Assembly: GCA_019459485.1 (NCBI GenBank)
Contig: JAIBEZ010000085.1
Span: 27,966 to 91,965 of the forward strand
Reading direction: 5' to 3'
From: Prolixibacteraceae bacterium
GTDB lineage: Bacteria > Bacteroidota > Bacteroidia > Bacteroidales > Prolixibacteraceae
DNA length: 64,000 bases
Part shown: positions 52,933 through 61,346 of the stretch, piece after piece
Position numbering within the stretch: position 1 is the first letter of the stretch
Layout: each line of letters opens with the position of its first letter
Notes under the pieces: generated by a model
Database searches by the model: none
What the model was told of the DNA's origin: nothing
What the model saw: only the letters and a program-made list of their open reading frames with translations
Position numbers and translations under genes: made by a program

Positions 52933-53559
52933 TTACACAATCTTTTTCCCATGTAACTCGGTAATACCGGTAAATTCGGCAATCCGGGTTCTGTTCTCCG
53001 GAACTACTTTTCCCGCGGCGATGATGTTGATTTTCCTGTCAGGTAGCTGTTGCATTTGTTTTAAAACTTCGCGCCCATTCCACGCAGTTTCCATTCCTCC
53101 TGAAGTTAGCACACGGGTAATTCCTTCAATGGCATTCAATTCCTGAAATGATTTTATAATGTCTCCGGTGCAATCGATCGCTTTGTGAAAAGTTACCTGC
53201 AGCGGAGAAGCCAATTTGGCCAGTCTGCGTGTGTTTTCAATGTCAATTTTGCCATCCTTGGTAAGCAGCCCAAACACAACTCCGGCAACTCCCGACTGTT
53301 TGAAAAATTCAATTTCAGCTTCCATTTGCCTTATTTCGGCTTCGGAATAAACAAAATCGCCTCCGCGTGGCCGCACCATCGCCATCACCGGAACAGACAA
53401 ATAATAAACGCATTGAGCGGTTAATTCGCGGGACGGTGTCAAGCCATCCTGATCAAGTTCTGAGCACAATTCAATTCGGATAGCGCCTTTTTCCTCCGCA
53501 ATAATTGCATCTTCCAGCGTCTCCACGCATGATTCTAACATCAGTTTAATTGTCGCCAT
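52933..53559 (-). CDS. cutC: CutC family protein
   Basis: TIM-barrel protein of the CutC family, linked by name to copper homeostasis though its reaction is not established. I choose ATG 53559 (MATIKLMLESCVETLEDA), giving 208 residues; the in-frame extension to 53649 is read from an intergenic repeat. Family motifs: IRIELCSELDQDGLTPS, VMAMVRPRGGDFVYS, GVVFGLLTKDGKID, VTFHKAIDCTGD and RVLTSGG. It follows the methyltransferase gene on the same strand. Confidence 0.9.
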   Translation of the reverse strand: MATIKLMLESCVETLEDAIIAEEKGAIRIELCSELDQDGLTPSRELTAQCVYYLSVPVMAMVRPRGGDFVYSEAEIRQMEAEIEFFKQSGVAGVVFGLLTKDGKIDIENTRRLAKLASPLQVTFHKAIDCTGDIIKSFQELNAIEGITRVLTSGGMETAWNGREVLKQMQQLPDRKINIIAAGKVVPENRTRIAEFTGITELHGKKIV

Positions 53560-53611
53560 ATATTTTGGGTATTGATTATTTCTTTTGTGAATATTGAAAT
53601 TGAATACAAAT

Positions 53612-53659
53612 AGTTGGCAGTGGTCAGTCGCAGTTGGCAGTAACCCCAACTGAACACTG
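53612..53659. repeat. second copy of the 35-base repeat
   Basis: Bases 53612-53646 are identical to 17669-17703, followed by CTGAACACTGG (53650-53660), a partial copy of the 13-base unit. It fills the gap between the cutC and ogt-like genes. Confidence 0.85.
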
Positions 53660-53662
53660 GCC

Positions 53663-54142
53663 TCAAAATAATAAGTTCTTCCGAACAGAATGTTTCATCT
53701 CCAATTCAAGTAATATCTTCTTCCTCCAGATTCCACCGGCATAGCCAACCAGCTTGTTTCCTGCGCCAATTACCCGGTGACAGGGAATTACGATCGCAAT
53801 TGGATTCCGCCCATTGGCTGTTCCAACTGCTCTGATTGCTTTAGCATCGCCCAATCTGACAGCCAATTCCATATACGTCATGGTATCTCCATAAGGAATC
53901 TGCTGCAATTCAGCCCAAACTTTTTGCTGAAATTCAGTCCCTTCAGGAGAAAGTGGAACGTCGAAATCCAAAGCGGCTCCAGAGAAATATTGATTGAGCT
54001 GTTCTTTGCATTTTTCGAGAACCCAACACAAATGCTGCTCCTGAAGTTCACTTTCTGAAAAGGAAATTTCAGTAATGAATTGGCCGTCCGACTTCAAAAT
54101 CAGAAAACCCAGCGGACTGTTGAATGAAGTTTGATATTGCAT
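53663..54142 (-). CDS. ogt: methylated-DNA-protein cysteine methyltransferase
   Basis: Suicide repair protein removing O6-alkyl groups from guanine. 159 residues. The acceptor Cys is in IAIVIPCHRVIGAGNKLVG, with the recognition helix RLGDAKAIRAVGTANGRNP and FQQKVWAELQQIPYG. No AdaA regulatory domain. It lies between hydA and cutC on the minus strand, separated from hydA by a palindrome. Confidence 0.95.
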   Translation of the reverse strand: MQYQTSFNSPLGFLILKSDGQFITEISFSESELQEQHLCWVLEKCKEQLNQYFSGAALDFDVPLSPEGTEFQQKVWAELQQIPYGDTMTYMELAVRLGDAKAIRAVGTANGRNPIAIVIPCHRVIGAGNKLVGYAGGIWRKKILLELEMKHSVRKNLLF

Positions 54143-54155
54143 GCGCCAAAAATAA

Positions 54156-54209
54156 GAAAGATTTTAAAGTAGAGACAAGGCATGCCTTGTCTCTACTTTA
54201 AAATCTTTC
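54156..54209. repeat. 54-base perfect palindrome
   Basis: Every base from 54156 to 54182 is matched by its complement from 54183 to 54209, centred on GGCATGCC; the core is GTAGAGACAAGG and its inverse. It includes the last codons and stop of the downstream hydA (TTTTAA) and may act as its terminator. Confidence 0.92.
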
Positions 54210-55994
54210 TCTGGAAGTATAATGTGTATGCAACAGATGGTGCGATTTTTCACTGTTCGGATGGTCCAGAAAATCCTTGTAAATTTTAATAATTTCCGGA
54301 TTCTGATGCGATTTCCGAATTGGCATCCCGGCATCTTCGGCATAAATGGCTTCGGCACGTTTCCGGCGAATTTCCGGACTGGTCGGAATTGGTTGTCCAC
54401 CACCGCCCAAACAGCCTCCGGGGCATGCCATGAATTCAATGAAATGATAGCTTGCTTTACCCGAACGAATGGCCTCCATTACTTTCCCGGCATTCACCAG
54501 ACCATGTGCAACAGCACATTTCAGTTCAACCCCTTCCAAAAATGCCCATTCTTTCAAAGGGTTTTCAATTTTAATCGATGCTTCTTTAACTCCTTCCATG
54601 CCCCGGACCGGAGCAATGTTAAGGTTTTCGAACGGGACTTCGCGACCGGTAACCAGCTCGTAGGCGGTGCGCAAAGCGGCCTCCATTACGCCACCGGTAG
54701 CTCCGAATATCACACCGGCACCGGTAGATTCTCCCATCAACCGGTCGTAATGCATATCTTCAAGCTTCATAAAATCGATCCCTGCCTGTTTGATCATGAT
54801 CGCCAGTTCGCGGGTAGTCAGCACGTAATCCACATCGCGATAACCGCTGTCGTGCATTTCAGGACGGGCAGCCTCGAACTTTTTGGCGGTACAAGGCATA
54901 ATCGAAACGGAAACGATCTTTTCAGGGTCCAGGTTTCGTGCTTTGGCATAGTACGTTTTGGCCAGTGCGCCAAACATTTGTTGCGGTGATTTACAGGTTG
55001 ATAAGTGGTCGAGGTAATTGGGAAACATGTGCTCGATATACTTTATCCAGCCCGGCGAACAGGAAGTTGCCATCGGTAGTTTTACTTCCGGATCGTGATC
55101 GACCAGCACTTTTTTCAGACGGGTCAGCAATTCGGTACCTTCTTCCATGATGGTGAGATCGGCAGTAAAATCGGTATCCATCACCGCATCAAATCCCAGG
55201 CGCTTCAACGCAGCAACCATTTTACCGGTTACCCTTGCTCCGGGCTCAAAGCCAAGTTCTTCACCCAAACCAACCCTCACAGCCGGGGCTGTTTGAACGA
55301 TTACATGTTTGGTTTTATCGGCAATGGCATCCCACACTTCTTCAATGTAATTCTTTTCGACGAGCGCACCGGTAGGACAGTGATTGATGCATTGCCCGCA
55401 ATTGGTGCATACTACATCGTTCATCGCTTTTTCGAAGAAAGTAGTAATTTTCATGTGATCACCTTTGTGAGCCACGGTCAAAGCATTTACACCCTGTAAT
55501 TCAACGCAGGTGCGAACACACCTTTGACAACGGATGCACTTGCTGTCGTCCTTCACAATTGACGGAGAAAACATATCAATCGTATATTTTCTTAGCGGAG
55601 CAAGCTGGATAAAATCCTGTGTCATAATTTTAAACTCCGAAGCCAGGTTTTGCAGTTCGCAATTCCCGTTTTTGTAACACCGTGTACAATCGGCATTGTG
55701 TTCCGAAAGTAATAATTCTATGATATGTTTTCGTGAATTTCTGACTTTCAGCGAATTGGTGAGTATTTCCATTCCTTCTTCGCAGGGAGTTGCACAGGCT
55801 ACTGCAAGTCGTTTTTGACCGGCAATTTCGATTACACAAACACGGCAATTTCCAGCCACACAAAGGTCTTTATGATAACACAGTGTTGGAATGATTACCC
55901 CGGCCTGAAGTGCGGCATCCAGAATAGTTGTTCCCGGCTCTATTTCGACGAAAACGCCGTTGATACTTATTTTAATTTTTTTAGTCATTTTCAA
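54198..55994 (-). CDS. hydA: [FeFe]-hydrogenase catalytic subunit HydA, copy 2, variant L1 motif
   Basis: NAD-linked [FeFe]-hydrogenase large subunit, 598 residues. In order: N-terminal 2Fe-2S domain (TLCYHKDLCVAGNCRVCVIE), NuoG-type His-Cys3 cluster (HNADCTRCYKNGNCELQ), two 4Fe-4S motifs (CIRCQRCVRTC, CTNCGQCINHC), and the H-cluster domain. L1 reads ATSCSPGWIKY, L2 SIMPCTAKKFEA and L3 EFMACPGGCLGGGGQP. The second Cys of the usual TSCCP is Ser here, while copy 1 has it. The last Cys four residues are present in L3. It follows hydB2 by 7 bases in the unit hydC2-hydB2-hydA2. Confidence 0.93.
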   Translation of the reverse strand: MKMTKKIKISINGVFVEIEPGTTILDAALQAGVIIPTLCYHKDLCVAGNCRVCVIEIAGQKRLAVACATPCEEGMEILTNSLKVRNSRKHIIELLLSEHNADCTRCYKNGNCELQNLASEFKIMTQDFIQLAPLRKYTIDMFSPSIVKDDSKCIRCQRCVRTCVELQGVNALTVAHKGDHMKITTFFEKAMNDVVCTNCGQCINHCPTGALVEKNYIEEVWDAIADKTKHVIVQTAPAVRVGLGEELGFEPGARVTGKMVAALKRLGFDAVMDTDFTADLTIMEEGTELLTRLKKVLVDHDPEVKLPMATSCSPGWIKYIEHMFPNYLDHLSTCKSPQQMFGALAKTYYAKARNLDPEKIVSVSIMPCTAKKFEAARPEMHDSGYRDVDYVLTTRELAIMIKQAGIDFMKLEDMHYDRLMGESTGAGVIFGATGGVMEAALRTAYELVTGREVPFENLNIAPVRGMEGVKEASIKIENPLKEWAFLEGVELKCAVAHGLVNAGKVMEAIRSGKASYHFIEFMACPGGCLGGGGQPIPTSPEIRRKRAEAIYAEDAGMPIRKSHQNPEIIKIYKDFLDHPNSEKSHHLLHTHYTSRERF

Positions 55995-56001
55995 TGAAGT
56001 T

Positions 56002-57186
56002 TTAGTAAATCATTTCTTCCCTGAAATTCTCAACAATCGACGAAAATGAGTTGGCAACCGATTGTCCCAAACCACATTTGGCAGTGTACTGCATGGTTTC
56101 GGCCAAACGCATCAGTTTATCGAGGTATTGTGCATTTTTCTCGCCCCTTTTCACAGCTTTTATTCCGCTGAGTAATTGCTGACACCCCACACGACAAGGC
56201 GTACACTGTCCGCACGATTCCTCCCTGAAGAATTCAAGATAATTGTCAAGCACATTGAACATGGAACGCGAACTGTTAAAAAGCATCATCGAGCCACCGG
56301 TAGGCAGCGATATTCCTGTTAGCTTTCCCTGAAATCCGATCGCAGTTTCATTAAACCGTTTGCGTGGAACCAGAAAGCCCGAAGCGCCACCCACCTGAAC
56401 AGCTTTTGTATCGCCGTCGCCAAATTCATCCACAAAATCGGCCAGACTCATTCCCAGTTCAAGTTCATAAATTCCGGGTTTGGGTGTATCTCCTGAAACC
56501 GAAAACAGTTTTGATCCGCGCGAATACTGAACACCCAAATCGTAAAAGCGCTTGGCTCCGTATTTAAAAATTGTAAACGTATGAGCCAATGTTTCTACAT
56601 TATTGATTACAGTTGGTTTGCCCATGTATCCGTATGAAGAAGGATACGGCGGTTTATTCCGTGGTTCGCCGCGCTTGCCTTCCATCGACTCGAAAAGTGC
56701 GGTTTCTTCGCCGCAGATGTATGCCCCACTTCCCATAAATATCCTGATTTTAAAATCCAGATTGATTTCCTTGCAGTAATATTCGAATTCGCTGATCGCT
56801 TTGTTTAGTTCAGGCTGAAGGAAAAAATATTCGCCACGCAAATAAATGTATCCTTCTTTTGCGCCAATTACATGACCGCAAACTGCCATGGAAGTCAATA
56901 CTTTAAACGGGACCCGCGATAGGATTTCACGATCCTTAAATGTTCCGGGTTCGCCTTCATCGGCATTACAAATTACATATTTGGTGTCGTCACCTTCTTC
57001 CGATGAAAGTTTCCATTTCAATCCGGTTGGAAAACCTGCACCTCCCCGGCCTTTTAATTCTGAACTTATCAACTCATTGATCAATTCCTGTGGAGTTCGG
57101 CTGATGCTTTTGCTTAACACATCTTCCCAGTCATTCTCATTCTTGAAAATAAAATCGACTCTTTTAAGCTGATAACTAATTGTCAT
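56002..57186 (-). CDS. hydB: NuoF-like hydrogenase subunit HydB, short form
   Basis: NADH-binding flavoprotein subunit, 394 residues. FMN/NADH motifs are LKGRGGAGFPTGLKWKLS and ICNADEGEPGTFKDRE, and the 4Fe-4S cluster uses ESCGQCTPCRVGCQQLL with CGLGQ near the C-terminus. It lacks both the N-terminal thioredoxin-like 2Fe-2S domain and the C-terminal two-cluster ferredoxin domain of HydB copy 1. Its start overlaps the hydC2 stop by 11 bases, indicating translational coupling. Confidence 0.93.
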   Translation of the reverse strand: MTISYQLKRVDFIFKNENDWEDVLSKSISRTPQELINELISSELKGRGGAGFPTGLKWKLSSEEGDDTKYVICNADEGEPGTFKDREILSRVPFKVLTSMAVCGHVIGAKEGYIYLRGEYFFLQPELNKAISEFEYYCKEINLDFKIRIFMGSGAYICGEETALFESMEGKRGEPRNKPPYPSSYGYMGKPTVINNVETLAHTFTIFKYGAKRFYDLGVQYSRGSKLFSVSGDTPKPGIYELELGMSLADFVDEFGDGDTKAVQVGGASGFLVPRKRFNETAIGFQGKLTGISLPTGGSMMLFNSSRSMFNVLDNYLEFFREESCGQCTPCRVGCQQLLSGIKAVKRGEKNAQYLDKLMRLAETMQYTAKCGLGQSVANSFSSIVENFREEMIY

Positions 57187-57661
57187 ACGACGCTCCTTTC
57201 TTTTTCATATAAGTACTTAAAATATCGCGCACTTTTTCAGGAGTAAGGTCTGTGAAGACTTCATTGTTAATAAGCATTGCAGGAGCTTTGTGGCAAAAAC
57301 CAAGGCAGTTGGTCTGAAGCAACGAGAAAGTTCCATCGGGGGTAGTTTCGCCGACATTAATTTTCAACATGTCCTCGATAGCCAGCAAAACCTGGTTTTT
57401 CCCTTTCATCGAACAAGTAATGGTTTTGCAGATACGGATGATGTACCGGCCCATTTTTTTGTGTTCCAGAAAAGAATAGAAGGTTGCAGTTCCATAAACT
57501 TCAGCAGCAGGCAAATCCAACTCGCGGGCAATTTCGGTCATTGAAAACTCCGAAAGGTATTTTTCCTGCTCAACAACACCCTGAAGTATAGGCAACAGGT
57601 TGTGTCTGCTGCGGCCATGCTGATCGGCCAGATTTTTAATAAGATCGGAAACAGGATTCAT
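57176..57661 (-). CDS. hydC: NuoE-like hydrogenase subunit HydC, copy 2
   Basis: Thioredoxin-fold 2Fe-2S subunit of 161 residues. Cluster Cys are in RICKTITCSMKGKN and TNCLGFCHKAPAM; the helical N-terminus has NLLPILQGVVEQEKYLSE. It would pass electrons between HydB flavin and HydA. First gene of the unit hydC2-hydB2-hydA2, with 232 bases of gene-free DNA upstream holding its promoter. Confidence 0.93.
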   Translation of the reverse strand: MNPVSDLIKNLADQHGRSRHNLLPILQGVVEQEKYLSEFSMTEIARELDLPAAEVYGTATFYSFLEHKKMGRYIIRICKTITCSMKGKNQVLLAIEDMLKINVGETTPDGTFSLLQTNCLGFCHKAPAMLINNEVFTDLTPEKVRDILSTYMKKKGASYDN

Positions 57662-57893
57662 AAGGAAAAAATTTAGTTAGTTGATGAATATCTTTATCTG
57701 CAATTTTTCCTGAATAGAAATCGCTTTCAGTAAGCTGATCGATTCGCATAAAATTAAGGAAGTAGAAACAGATAAACGATGATTATCAGGCAGAAAAAAG
57801 CTGAAGGCAAGTGTTATGCGACATATAAATTGTGTTGAATAAATCAACAGCCGGCGATGTAAATATATAAATCTGAATAAGAAACAGAAAAAC

Positions 57894-58697
57894 CTATTTC
57901 TTCAAAATATCCAATAATAAATCAAAAGCTGGATCGGCCATTCCGCCGTGGTCGAAACCATCCAATTCGTACAATGTGGTGTTTTTGTGGCCTGAAATCT
58001 TCATCATGCGCCACATGTATGCATTTTCTTCGTAGCGGCCCAGCATCTCCAATTCGCGGTCGCCAGTAATCAGGTACAAGGGCGGTGCATCGGCGCGAAC
58101 ATGAAATTGTGGTGCAAATTCATCAACCAATGGTTGCTTTTCCAAAATACCCCGTTCTTTTCTGATTTCAAAATGCGTAATCATCTGTCCGCTGAACGGC
58201 ACCAGTTTCTGAATCAAATTGGCATCAATTCCGTAGGCCGCCAGATAATGTTTGTCGAGCCCAATCATACAGACAAGATAACCACCGGCAGAATGGCCCG
58301 AAACCACAATTTTCTTCGGATCGCCTCCGTATTTACTGATATTTTTGAAAACCCACGCAACCGCAGCAGCGGCATCGTCAATAAAAGCGGGGCTTTTCAC
58401 TTTTGGACTTAACCGGTAATTCACTGTAACAATGGCCACCTTATTATTCTTCAGGCGCTCCGGAATGTGTTTTTCGCCGCCGGTTAAACCACCGCCATGA
58501 AACCAAACAACGGTAGTAAAACTGTCCAAATTTTCAGGAAAGTAAATATCCAGTTTACAACGGTCTTTCATGTATGCGTCAATGCTTTCTCCCGAACGAT
58601 AGGAAATATTGTTTTCGGTTTGGTAAGTGACTGTTTGGGCTTGTATGGTAATTACAAAGCCGATGAAAAATATGGTGAGTTGAAAAATCCGTGTCAT
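57894..58697 (-). CDS. exported alpha/beta hydrolase (esterase-like)
   Basis: Secreted esterase-like enzyme, 267 residues, with a signal peptide (LTIFFIGFVITIQAQ, residues 7-21). The oxyanion motif is VVWFHGGGLTGGE, the nucleophile Ser is in VVSGHSAGGYLVC, the acid Asp in LITGDRELEM and the His in GFDHGGMAD. It resembles the BD-FAE carboxylesterase group. It sits between the two hydrogenase gene sets but there is no evident link; gaps of 153 and 232 bases suggest its own transcript. Confidence 0.88.
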   Translation of the reverse strand: MTRIFQLTIFFIGFVITIQAQTVTYQTENNISYRSGESIDAYMKDRCKLDIYFPENLDSFTTVVWFHGGGLTGGEKHIPERLKNNKVAIVTVNYRLSPKVKSPAFIDDAAAAVAWVFKNISKYGGDPKKIVVSGHSAGGYLVCMIGLDKHYLAAYGIDANLIQKLVPFSGQMITHFEIRKERGILEKQPLVDEFAPQFHVRADAPPLYLITGDRELEMLGRYEENAYMWRMMKISGHKNTTLYELDGFDHGGMADPAFDLLLDILKK

Positions 58698-58758
58698 TTG
58701 CTCTCGTTTTTCGTTTGGCTAAAGATAGAAGATTTTGCATGGAACTCAATGAAAACAA

Positions 58759-58832
58759 GTGATCCGATCGTTCTAGAAAAGATCGTATCACTGCAATGCA
58801 AATGTTTAGTAAGCAAGTGACCTCAGAGTCAC
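58759..58832. terminator. two hairpins after hydC copy 1
   Basis: GTGATCCGATC (58759-58769) pairs with GATCGTATCAC (58781-58791, one mismatch), and GTGAC (58817-58821) with GTCAC (58828-58832). They lie in the 153-base gap following the first hydrogenase unit and may end its transcript. No clear T-run. Confidence 0.45.
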
Positions 58833-58850
58833 CCGCTCACTTTACTATAA

Positions 58851-59357
58851 CTATGCGCTTTTAGCCTCCGAAGCGCAACCTTCCTTGTATTCTGAAATAA
58901 TGTTTTTCACCATTTGCGGCGAAACGCGGCCATATACTTTATCGCCGACCATCACCACAGGTGCTAATCCACAGGCGCCGACGCAGCGAAGGCAGTTGAG
59001 CGAAAATTTATTATCCGGGGTAGATTGTCCGACTTCGATGCTTAACTGTCGTTTAAATTCGGCAAGAACTTGTTCCGAACCCCGCACGTAACAGGCAGTT
59101 CCCATACAAATGGAAATCGGGTGTTCGCCCATCGGAATCATCGTAAAAAATGAATAGAAAGTAACCACTCCATAAACTTTGGCTACCGAAATATTCAGTT
59201 CTTTGGCAATCACTTCCTGCACCTCGGCTGGTAAATAGCCAAGTTTACCCTGAGTCTGGTGCAAAACATTGATCAGTTCACTTCCCTCATTCCTGAAATC
59301 GGAACAAATTTGCTGAATGATTCCGATTGTTTTTTCTGAAAGTTTTATTCCTGGCAT
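58851..59357 (-). CDS. hydC: NuoE-like hydrogenase subunit HydC, copy 1
   Basis: Thioredoxin-fold 2Fe-2S subunit of 168 residues. Cluster Cys are in SICMGTACYVRGSEQVL and NCLRCVGACGLAPVV; N-terminal helical part has NVLHQTQGKLGYLPAEVQE. It is the electron carrier of the HydABC complex. It follows hydA1 by 225 bases, a gap filled by a GTCATT-repeat element, so it may be only loosely coupled to it. Confidence 0.94.
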   Translation of the reverse strand: MPGIKLSEKTIGIIQQICSDFRNEGSELINVLHQTQGKLGYLPAEVQEVIAKELNISVAKVYGVVTFYSFFTMIPMGEHPISICMGTACYVRGSEQVLAEFKRQLSIEVGQSTPDNKFSLNCLRCVGACGLAPVVMVGDKVYGRVSPQMVKNIISEYKEGCASEAKSA

Positions 59358-59393
59358 ATTTAGAGATTTTTCGATGTTTAGATAAATTTGTAA

Positions 59394-59575
59394 GTCATTA
59401 AATGGTCATTAAGTTGTCATTCGATAGTCATTAAATTGTCATTGGTGGTCATTGGAGTTTCCTGGATTTCCGATGGTGTTAATGTAATTGTTTAGTTTAA
59501 CTCCCAGAGAATTATATCTGACAAAGACGTTTTTCAATGACCATAAATGACGCGAAGCCAATGACAATTAATGAC
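59394..59575. repeat. second phased GTCATT repeat element
   Basis: GTCATT at 59394, 59405, 59416, 59427, 59438 and 59448 (steps 11, 11, 11, 11 and 10), then about 80 bases, then the complement AATGAC at 59536, 59546, 59560 and 59570. Same architecture as 12055-12146 but with a longer centre. It separates hydC1 from hydA1 and ends close to the hydA1 stop. Confidence 0.8.
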
Positions 59576-59582
59576 CGGCTTT

Positions 59583-61334
59583 TTAGCTCCTGTCAAAATA
59601 CTTGGTATGCAGCAGATGATGCGCTTTTTCGCTCATCGGTGCTCCCAAAAATTCTTCGTAGAGTTTGACGATGTATGGATTTTCGTGCGATTTCCGGAGT
59701 ATTTTGTTTCTATCTTCGGAATAAATTGCCCGCTGCCGTTTTTTCAGAATTTCGGCATTCCCATGATGGTATGGCTGACCACCACCACCAATGCAACCAC
59801 CAGGGCACGACATGATTTCGATGGCATGGAACTCACTGTGTCCAGCCTGAATATCCTCGAGCAACTTACGCGCATTTCCCAAACCATGCGCAATTCCGAT
59901 ATGTATCGGTGTTCCGTTAAAGTCGATGGTTGCCTTCCGTAATCCATCCATTCCGCGCAATTCTTCAAAATCAATACGTGGCAAAGGTTTTCCGGTGAAT
60001 ATTTCGTAGGCTGTACGCACTGCGGCTTCTATAACACCGCCGGTCGTGCCGAAAATCACAGCAGCTCCGGTTGATTCACCCAACGGTGCATCAAATTCTT
60101 CGTTCGGAAGCGATTTGAATTCGATGTTTCCAAGGTTGATCAAATGAGCCAATTCCCTTGTTGTCAAAGCGTAATCCACATCAGGATTGCCATTTACTGA
60201 AAACTCAGGACGGCTGCTTTCATATTTTTTAGCCAGACAAGGCATGATGGAAACCACCACCAGATTTTCGCGCTTCACATTAATTTTATCGGCAAAATAA
60301 GTTTTGGCAATCGATCCAAACATTTGCTGTGGCGAACGTGCTGTTGAAGGAATGTCTTTTAATTCAGGAAAAGAATGCTCAAAGAATTTGACCCAGGCTG
60401 GACAACAGGATGTCAGAATCGGAAGCTTCACATTCTTATCCCCTTCCATAAAGGCCGACAAACGGTTTAACAACTCGGTTCCTTCTTCCAGAATGGTAAG
60501 GTCGGCAGCGAAATCAGTATCAAAAACATAGTCGAAACCCAAACGGCGCAGGGCTGCAACCATTTTTCCGGTGACCAGCGTTCCGGCAGGCATCCCGAAT
60601 TCTTCGCCCAAAGCGGCACGAACAGCAGGAGCGGTTTGTACGATGACCGTTTTGGTCGGATCGGAAAGTGCCCGAATGACAGCGCCGGTCTGGTCAACTT
60701 CGGTGAGTGCACCGGTAGGGCAAACAGCCACGCACTGACCGCAATAGGTACAAACCGAGTGATCAAGGTTCATTTCGAATGCCGGCGCCACAACAGCATT
60801 AAAACCGCGGTTGATAGCGGAAAGAACACCGACCGTTTGCACGTCGTTACACATCGTTTCGCAGCGGCGACACATGATGCATTTATTAATATCGCGGATA
60901 ATTGCAGGAGAAGTATCTTCGCGGTACATTGACTTTGCTCCCTCGTAATGAATCTGCCGGATTCCAAGGTGATGCGCCATGTCCTGCAATTCGCAATTGC
61001 CCGATTTGGCACAAATCAGACAATCCGCCGGATGGTCCGATAAAATCAGTTCAACCACGGTGCGACGGGCATTTACCACCCGGATGGTATGGGTACTGAT
61101 TTCCATTCCTTCGGTGGCTTCGGTACAGCAGGCTGGTGCCAGATTGCGGCGGCCTTTCACTTCAACCACGCAAACACGGCAGCCTCCGGGCTTGTTCTCG
61201 ATGTTCATGTCGTCCAGCTTCATGTAACAAAGCGTTGGGATGTCAATCCCGATACTCGAAGCCGCTTTCAGCACGGTGGTTCCTTTGCGGACAACCACCG
61301 GTTTATGATCTATTGTAAGGTTTATCATTTCCAT
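59583..61334 (-). CDS. hydA: [FeFe]-hydrogenase catalytic subunit HydA, copy 1
   Basis: Catalytic subunit of 583 residues in a HydABC-type, probably electron-bifurcating hydrogenase (group A3 by architecture). Order: 2Fe-2S domain (TLCYMKLDDMNIENKPGGCR), His-Cys3 cluster (HPADCLICAKSGNCELQ), two 4Fe-4S motifs (CIMCRRCETMC, CTYCGQCVAVC), then the H-cluster domain with L1 LTSCCPAWVKF, L2 SIMPCLAKKYES and L3 EIMSCPGGCIGGGGQP. All H-cluster ligand motifs are intact. It follows hydB1 by 12 bases. Confidence 0.95.
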   Translation of the reverse strand: MEMINLTIDHKPVVVRKGTTVLKAASSIGIDIPTLCYMKLDDMNIENKPGGCRVCVVEVKGRRNLAPACCTEATEGMEISTHTIRVVNARRTVVELILSDHPADCLICAKSGNCELQDMAHHLGIRQIHYEGAKSMYREDTSPAIIRDINKCIMCRRCETMCNDVQTVGVLSAINRGFNAVVAPAFEMNLDHSVCTYCGQCVAVCPTGALTEVDQTGAVIRALSDPTKTVIVQTAPAVRAALGEEFGMPAGTLVTGKMVAALRRLGFDYVFDTDFAADLTILEEGTELLNRLSAFMEGDKNVKLPILTSCCPAWVKFFEHSFPELKDIPSTARSPQQMFGSIAKTYFADKINVKRENLVVVSIMPCLAKKYESSRPEFSVNGNPDVDYALTTRELAHLINLGNIEFKSLPNEEFDAPLGESTGAAVIFGTTGGVIEAAVRTAYEIFTGKPLPRIDFEELRGMDGLRKATIDFNGTPIHIGIAHGLGNARKLLEDIQAGHSEFHAIEIMSCPGGCIGGGGQPYHHGNAEILKKRQRAIYSEDRNKILRKSHENPYIVKLYEEFLGAPMSEKAHHLLHTKYFDRS

Positions 61335-61346
61335 AGAAAGTACTTT

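Noticed and set aside
57894..58697. Esterase as part of a hydrogenase operon
   Set aside because: Large gaps on both sides, a signal peptide and no functional tie; most likely an independent gene.
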